DNA of 64,000 nucleotides, taken from Halomonas sp. ALS9 (GTDB taxonomy: Bacteria > Pseudomonadota > Gammaproteobacteria > Pseudomonadales > Halomonadaceae). Positions within the stretch are counted from its first letter, which is position 1, and each line of letters opens with the position of its first letter. Shown here in pieces: positions 59,880 through 64,000 of the stretch. The position numbers were made by a program, and so were the translations under genes. Location of the stretch: positions 186,001 to 250,000 of the forward strand of contig NZ_LXRG01000233.1 of NCBI RefSeq assembly GCF_001651035.1. Reading direction: 5' to 3'. Under the pieces are notes generated by a model that was given only the letters and a program-made list of their open reading frames with translations, did no database searches and was not told the DNA's origin.

Positions 59880-60452
59880 TTAGTCGAGGTAATCAAATAC
59901 CTTCACGATCCGCTGAACGCCGCCAACGGAGGAGGCTGCGTTGACGATGCGGTCAGCTTCTTCACGGGTAACGCGGCCCATCAGATAAACGCTGGCATTT
60001 TCAGTGGTAACCTTTATTTTGGAAGAGTCTATGCGGTCATTGGTGGCCAAATGGCTAACGACATTGGTGGTTAGCCAGGTGTCGGCCAAGCGCTGGCTGG
60101 CGGGTAAGTTGGCGGCGACGGTCAGCTCGTTATGAACTCGATTGACCCCGCGTAATTGGCTAGTGACGTCTTCCGCCATATCGCGAAGCTCTTCGCTGGG
60201 CACCTGACCAACCAGTAGCACAACCCCGTTATAGCTATGGGCTCGAATGCGGGCATCATCTAGCCGTGCATCAGCGCGTTCCAGGGCACGGCCGACTTCT
60301 CGCTCAATGGTCGTATCGACGGCTTCAACATCGTCGCTACGCTGGGCATAGTTGGACTGATTGGAGGCTGAGTTATTGGCGCAGCCAGTGATGAACAGCG
60401 TTGCGCAAAGCACAGCGACCAGTAAGCCGCGGGGGGAGGGGTGTTGGGTCAT
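59880..60452 (-). CDS. dolP: Outer-membrane BON-domain lipoprotein DolP
   Basis: A 190-residue lipoprotein. The signal ends LFITGC with Cys24 as lipidation site, and two BON domains follow (about residues 46-115 and 120-190), including NGVVLLVGQVPSEELRDMAEDV and ASVYLMGRVTREEADRIV. E. coli DolP (YraP) supports outer-membrane integrity and BAM activity. It ends the lpoA-yraN-diaA-dolP group. Confidence 0.93.
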   Translation of the reverse strand: MTQHPSPRGLLVAVLCATLFITGCANNSASNQSNYAQRSDDVEAVDTTIEREVGRALERADARLDDARIRAHSYNGVVLLVGQVPSEELRDMAEDVTSQLRGVNRVHNELTVAANLPASQRLADTWLTTNVVSHLATNDRIDSSKIKVTTENASVYLMGRVTREEADRIVNAASSVGGVQRIVKVFDYLD

Positions 60453-60545
60453 CGGTATGACTCCTTAGTGCTGGCAATTAAAGCGTGGGTTTTAAAAACG
60501 ATCAGTTCAAACAACATCCTGCACGGTAACGCGCTAATAAAGTTA

Positions 60546-61136
60546 TTAGGCGCTGCCAAACAACTGTTCATCGATAAGATCGCATAGGCAGTGAATCACC
60601 AGTAGGTGAACCTCCTGAATGCGCGCCGTCGATGTCGCCGGGACGCGAATCTCGCAGTCGTCCTGGCCTAAAAGCGATGCCATATCGCCACCGTCGCGGC
60701 CGGTGAGGGCGACCACGGTCATATCACGATCATGTGCGGCTTGAATGGCTTGCACAATATTGCCTGAATTACCGCTGGTGGAGATAGCCAGTAACACATC
60801 CCCCGGCTGCCCTAGGGCGCGAATCTGCTTTGAGAACACCTCGTTATAGCTATAGTCGTTAGCAATCGAGGTAAGCGTAGAGGTGTCAGTAGTGAGTGCC
60901 AGAGCAGGTAGGCTAGGGCGTTCGCGCTCGAAGCGGTTGAGCAGTTCAGAGGAGAAATGTTGGCTGTCTCCGGCACTGCCACCATTACCGCAGCTAAGAA
61001 TTTTCCCTTCACTAACAAGGCACTGCACCATCATTTGGCTGGCCACTTCAATAAACGGCGGAAGTACTTCGCTAGCGTAGGTCTTGGTGTCGATGCTGGC
61101 GTTGAAGTGGCCGAGTATCCGAGATTGAAAGTCCAT
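60546..61136 (-). CDS. diaA: SIS-domain protein DiaA (GmhA-like)
   Basis: A 196-residue SIS-domain protein of the DiaA/GmhA family, with ILSCGNGGSAGDSQHFSSELLNRFERERPSLPALALTTDTS (residues about 45-85) and LLAISTSGNSGNIVQAI. Its place between yraN and dolP supports DiaA, which helps DnaA assemble at the replication origin in E. coli. Sedoheptulose-7-phosphate isomerase (GmhA) activity cannot be excluded from the sequence alone. Confidence 0.87.
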   Translation of the reverse strand: MDFQSRILGHFNASIDTKTYASEVLPPFIEVASQMMVQCLVSEGKILSCGNGGSAGDSQHFSSELLNRFERERPSLPALALTTDTSTLTSIANDYSYNEVFSKQIRALGQPGDVLLAISTSGNSGNIVQAIQAAHDRDMTVVALTGRDGGDMASLLGQDDCEIRVPATSTARIQEVHLLVIHCLCDLIDEQLFGSA

Positions 61137-61194
61137 CAGGGCTTCCTGGTTAAATTAGAGTGTTAAGACCGTTTTAAAAAAACTTCAAAAACAG

Positions 61195-61566
61195 TTAAAA
61201 GGCATCAAAGGCGGCTTTTACCCAGTCAAATTCGAGGTCGGGTGGCTTGCCCGTAATCGCCAGAATATCAAAACGGCAAGGTGATGAAAGCCCGCCGCGG
61301 GCGATATAAAGCCTTGCCGCTCGTACCAGGCGCTGCTGTTTTTGATAAGTGACGGTTTCCAGTGGGTGCCCGTAGCGCGTCGTCGTACGGTGTTTGACCT
61401 CAACAAAGACAAGAATATCGCCATCTCGCATTACCAAGTCAAGCTCACCCCCTTTCACGTAATGATTCTGCGTGACCAGGGCGAGCCCCTGCTGGCCCAG
61501 CCATTGAGCGGCAATGTGCTCAATGGCTGCGCCTCGGGCGCGAGCAGTGCGGGCGTTAGTCGTCAT
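61195..61566 (-). CDS. yraN: YraN/UPF0102 family protein
   Basis: A 123-residue protein of the UPF0102 family, whose fold resembles Holliday-junction resolvases and restriction nucleases. The conserved GAAIEHIAAQWL, then GELDLVMRDGDILVFVEVKHR carries the E-D-(E)xK nuclease-like pattern. Cellular role is not established. Its start overlaps the end of lpoA by 11 bp, indicating coupling. Confidence 0.93.
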   Translation of the reverse strand: MTTNARTARARGAAIEHIAAQWLGQQGLALVTQNHYVKGGELDLVMRDGDILVFVEVKHRTTTRYGHPLETVTYQKQQRLVRAARLYIARGGLSSPCRFDILAITGKPPDLEFDWVKAAFDAF

Positions 61567-63064
61567 TGTTGCCCAGGTTTGGGATTAAAATGGGCGAAGG
61601 GACGCCGTTTTGGAATTTGGCCCAGGGCAGCTCGCGGTAAATGCGTCCATCGTCACTTAGGTAAAGCGAGCCGGTGCTGCCATTCAGGCCGTTAAGCTCG
61701 CCCAGATTGGAAAATCGTATGGCCAGTTCGTAAGCATCTACGCCCATTGCCATTAGACGGAACATCGAGGCATCGGACTCGTCGCGTAGGCTCCGATAGG
61801 TCGATGCAAAGGGGAGCGCTTCTTCGCCACCGACGGCCGCATCAGGGATCTGCCAGGGAATATCCACGAACATGACATCGTTTAGGTCTTGATCAAGCCG
61901 TGTCTGTAGGCGCCCTTCGTGCAAATGCGAAGTGGCATAAATGGGCAGATTGGGGGCGTAGTAGTAATCCATAGTGGGTGGCACTTGGCGTGCATACTCA
62001 GGCAGGGCGAGTAGAAAGAGCGCGTCAATATTACTGAGGCGAGCGCGATCACCGCTGACATTAAGAGCAGTTTGCACGGCGTTGGAGACTGAGCTCTCAG
62101 GGTTATAGCGTACGGCATTAGTGATTTCGCCACCCTGGCTATGCCACTCATTCCAGAAGGCTTCGCCTACGCGGCGGCCCCAGCCATTATCCGGTACCAT
62201 CATCGACACTTGGCGGTGACCATCCTGCCATGCGCGGCGAGCGACCTGACGCGCTTCGTCTTCAGCTGAAAGGCCGTACTGGAACAGGCGCTGGGCTTGG
62301 TTGCTATCGCCGCTGCCATAGTTGAGTGCCAGTGTCGGTAGTGGCACGCTGTCGCGCTGCTCTAGCTGAGTGACTTGATCTTTATCTAGCGGGCCAATAA
62401 TCAGCTGTGCATTCATCTGCTGGGCGCGGTCATAAAGCTCATCCATCGAGTAGCGCGAGGTGTCCAGGAAGCTCAGCTCGACGTTGCCCCCTTTGACGTC
62501 ATGGTGTTGACGCATGGCAGTGGCGATGGTGTTGGCGACACTGCTGAGTGGGCCTGATTCCGGCAAGGCAACGACGATACGGCTTATCGCCTGTCCTTCA
62601 AGCTCAGGCAGGGTAACGCTAACGGCACCGCTGGGTTGATCGAGCGCCTCGCGAGCCCAGCGCTGACGCTCTTCAAGCCTCTCCTGCTGACTGGACTGCA
62701 TCGGGAGTTCGTCGTCAAGCACTTGGGTGGCACGAAGCACAGCGCGCGGCTCATTCAAGGCGCGGGCGAGTTCGGAAAACAGCAGTGCCCAGCGTACCCG
62801 ATCCGGCTCTGATAGCAGGCTTTCATCAATCCCGTCGGCGGTATCAAAGGCTCTCTCGCGCTCACCTTGGCGGGCCAGAATATTAGCTGCTTCCAGGCGC
62901 GTTTTGGCGGCTTGTTCTGGCGCTTGCTGTTCGGCTTGGCTGAGTAGCTGGCCGGGGTCTTCATCGGGCGCACGATCTACCACGCTAGGTGATTGCATCG
63001 CACAGCCAGCAACCAGAAATGCCATGAGGGCCGCGGTGAGTAAGCCACGTAATGACTGTTTCAT
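61556..63064 (-). CDS. lpoA: Penicillin-binding protein activator LpoA
   Basis: A 502-residue outer-membrane lipoprotein that activates PBP1A from outside. The signal ends LVAGC with Cys21. A helical TPR-like N-terminal region (about 25-150) is followed by a periplasmic-binding-protein-like domain (ISRIVVALPESGPLSSVANTIATAMRQHH, near residue 165 onward). The ATG at 63064 follows AAGGAAGG; the frame extends upstream without support. It is divergent from rsmI. Confidence 0.92.
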   Translation of the reverse strand: MKQSLRGLLTAALMAFLVAGCAMQSPSVVDRAPDEDPGQLLSQAEQQAPEQAAKTRLEAANILARQGERERAFDTADGIDESLLSEPDRVRWALLFSELARALNEPRAVLRATQVLDDELPMQSSQQERLEERQRWAREALDQPSGAVSVTLPELEGQAISRIVVALPESGPLSSVANTIATAMRQHHDVKGGNVELSFLDTSRYSMDELYDRAQQMNAQLIIGPLDKDQVTQLEQRDSVPLPTLALNYGSGDSNQAQRLFQYGLSAEDEARQVARRAWQDGHRQVSMMVPDNGWGRRVGEAFWNEWHSQGGEITNAVRYNPESSVSNAVQTALNVSGDRARLSNIDALFLLALPEYARQVPPTMDYYYAPNLPIYATSHLHEGRLQTRLDQDLNDVMFVDIPWQIPDAAVGGEEALPFASTYRSLRDESDASMFRLMAMGVDAYELAIRFSNLGELNGLNGSTGSLYLSDDGRIYRELPWAKFQNGVPSPILIPNLGNNDD

Positions 63065-63178
63065 GTATCCTTCCTTAGGTTTCCATTTGCGCTGTCGCTG
63101 CTTGTCAGCGATTGACCAAGCCACTGCACAAGCATAGCGCACCAGCAGGGCAAGCCATCAACGAATTGAGAGTCAACA

Positions 63179-64000
63179 ATGACAGACGATAATCCGGGCA
63201 CATTGTACGTGGTTGCTACGCCAATTGGGAATTTGGATGACTTAACCGCGCGTGCCGCTCGGGTGTTAGGACAAGTTTCGCGCATTGCAGCTGAAGATAC
63301 CCGTCATAGTGGGCGCCTGTTGGCGCACTTGGGGCTGAATAAACCCATGCTCTCTTTGCACGAGCACAACGAAGCGCGCCGAGTGGATACCTTGGATAGT
63401 TATCTTGCTGCAGGTGAAGATATTGCGCTGATCAGCGATGCCGGAACACCGCTAATTAGTGATCCTGGCTTTGTATTGGTGCGTGAGTTACGGGCGCGCA
63501 ATCGCCATATCGTGCCCATCCCGGGGCCTTGTGCGCTGATTACTGCGCTTTCAGGCGCGGGTTTGCCGACAGACCGCTTTGTGTTTGCGGGTTTTCTACC
63601 CGCCAAGCCAGGTGCGCGCCGCCAGGCGTTAGAGGGTTGGAAAACCCGCGAAGAGACGTTGGTATTTTATGAATCGCCTCACCGTATCGTGCATACCCTT
63701 GAGGCGCTTCAGGAACAAATGGCGGATCGCGATGTGGTATTGGCGCGTGAACTGACCAAAACTTTCGAAACGTTTCTGCACGGCACGCCTGCGTCGCTAT
63801 TGGCGCAATTGACGGCTGATCCCAATCAGGCCCGCGGCGAATTTGTGGTGATTGTCGCTGGTGCCCCGCCGGTCGAGCAGAGTGAGCATCAGGCTATATC
63901 GGCGGAAGCGCTGTTAGAAACACTGTTGGCCGAGGGGGTTGGCGTTAAGCAGGGCGCTGCGATTGCCGCGCGAATGCTCGGTGGCCGTAAGCAAGTCTGG
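63179..64000 (+). CDS. rsmI: 16S rRNA 2'-O-ribose methyltransferase RsmI (partial, runs off window)
   Basis: Starts ATG at 63179 and stays open for 274 codons to the window edge. It is a tetrapyrrole-methylase-fold enzyme that methylates the ribose of C1402 in 16S rRNA using SAM. The family motifs LYVVATPIGNLDDLTARA, AAEDTRHSGRLL, SLHEHNE, ALISDAGTPLISDPGF and FYESPHRI are all present. Only the end is missing; the usual length is about 280-290 residues. Divergent from lpoA, as in E. coli. Confidence 0.96.
   Translation, partial: MTDDNPGTLYVVATPIGNLDDLTARAARVLGQVSRIAAEDTRHSGRLLAHLGLNKPMLSLHEHNEARRVDTLDSYLAAGEDIALISDAGTPLISDPGFVLVRELRARNRHIVPIPGPCALITALSGAGLPTDRFVFAGFLPAKPGARRQALEGWKTREETLVFYESPHRIVHTLEALQEQMADRDVVLARELTKTFETFLHGTPASLLAQLTADPNQARGEFVVIVAGAPPVEQSEHQAISAEALLETLLAEGVGVKQGAAIAARMLGGRKQVW

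Noticed and set aside
60534..60549. Inverted repeat CTAATAA/TTATTAG across the diaA stop as a terminator
   Set aside because: AT-only arms with a 2-base loop would be an unstable hairpin; no clear T-run follows.

Overview
This window is a dense stretch of ordinary bacterial chromosome, about 66 protein genes with short gaps, from a gammaproteobacterium. The best guess is Halomonas or a close relative in the Halomonadaceae/Oceanospirillales. The gene orders miaA-hfq-hflX-hflK-hflC-hisZ-purA, gatCAB|mreBCD-maf-rng-yhdP-tldD-darP-pmbA-npr-rapZ-ptsN-hpf-rpoN-lptBAC-kdsC-kdsD|mlaFEDCB-ibaG-murA-hisG-hisD-degS, and zapE-rplM-rpsI-petABC-sspAB-dolP-diaA-yraN-lpoA-rsmI closely resemble Pseudomonas as recalled from general knowledge. 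Acidic protein tails and the short HisG plus HisZ system fit a halophilic gammaproteobacterium. Genus is inference. No rRNA, tRNA, IS element, prophage, CRISPR or plasmid gene was found.

Layout. 1-7 kb: RNA modification and RNA chaperone genes (end of miaA, hfq, hflX), the HflKC membrane protease regulators, then hisZ-purA. 7-20 kb is more loosely organised: cobO, yajQ, pepN, a YegS-like lipid kinase, an unfamiliar acidic lipoprotein, a cold-shock protein, a LysE-type exporter, slt, a YkvA-like membrane protein, htpG behind a textbook sigma-32 promoter, and gpsA-sixA. 20-36 kb: gatCAB facing away from the mreBCD shape operon, which runs on into maf, rng, yhdP and tldD; darP and pmbA follow. 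36-43 kb, minus strand: the rpoN cluster (nitrogen PTS proteins NPr and PtsN, RapZ, hibernation factor, sigma-54) together with the LPS export and Kdo genes lptBAC-kdsCD. 43-50 kb, plus strand: the Mla phospholipid transport operon, ibaG, murA, hisG, hisD. 50-64 kb: degS, a Nif3-like protein, yhcB, zapE, rplM-rpsI, the cytochrome bc1 operon, sspAB, and the envelope cluster dolP-diaA-yraN-lpoA facing rsmI, which runs off the right edge.

Many of the genes serve one theme, building and guarding the envelope: peptidoglycan (murA, slt, lpoA, mreBCD), LPS (lpt, kds), phospholipid asymmetry (mla, yhdP), and stress sensing (degS, hflKC, dolP).

No new multi-gene system was found. The most unusual signals are small. 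Short tandem repeats of 12-18 bp recur at or just after stop codons (miaA, tldD, ptsN, lptB, hisD, inside the end of gpsA, possibly kdsD), and a five-copy 15-bp array lies in the pmbA leader. There is also an acidic lipoprotein with a duplicated 30-residue helical module, a 9-bp inverted repeat between cobO and yajQ, and no hisC where Pseudomonas-type gene order would place it.
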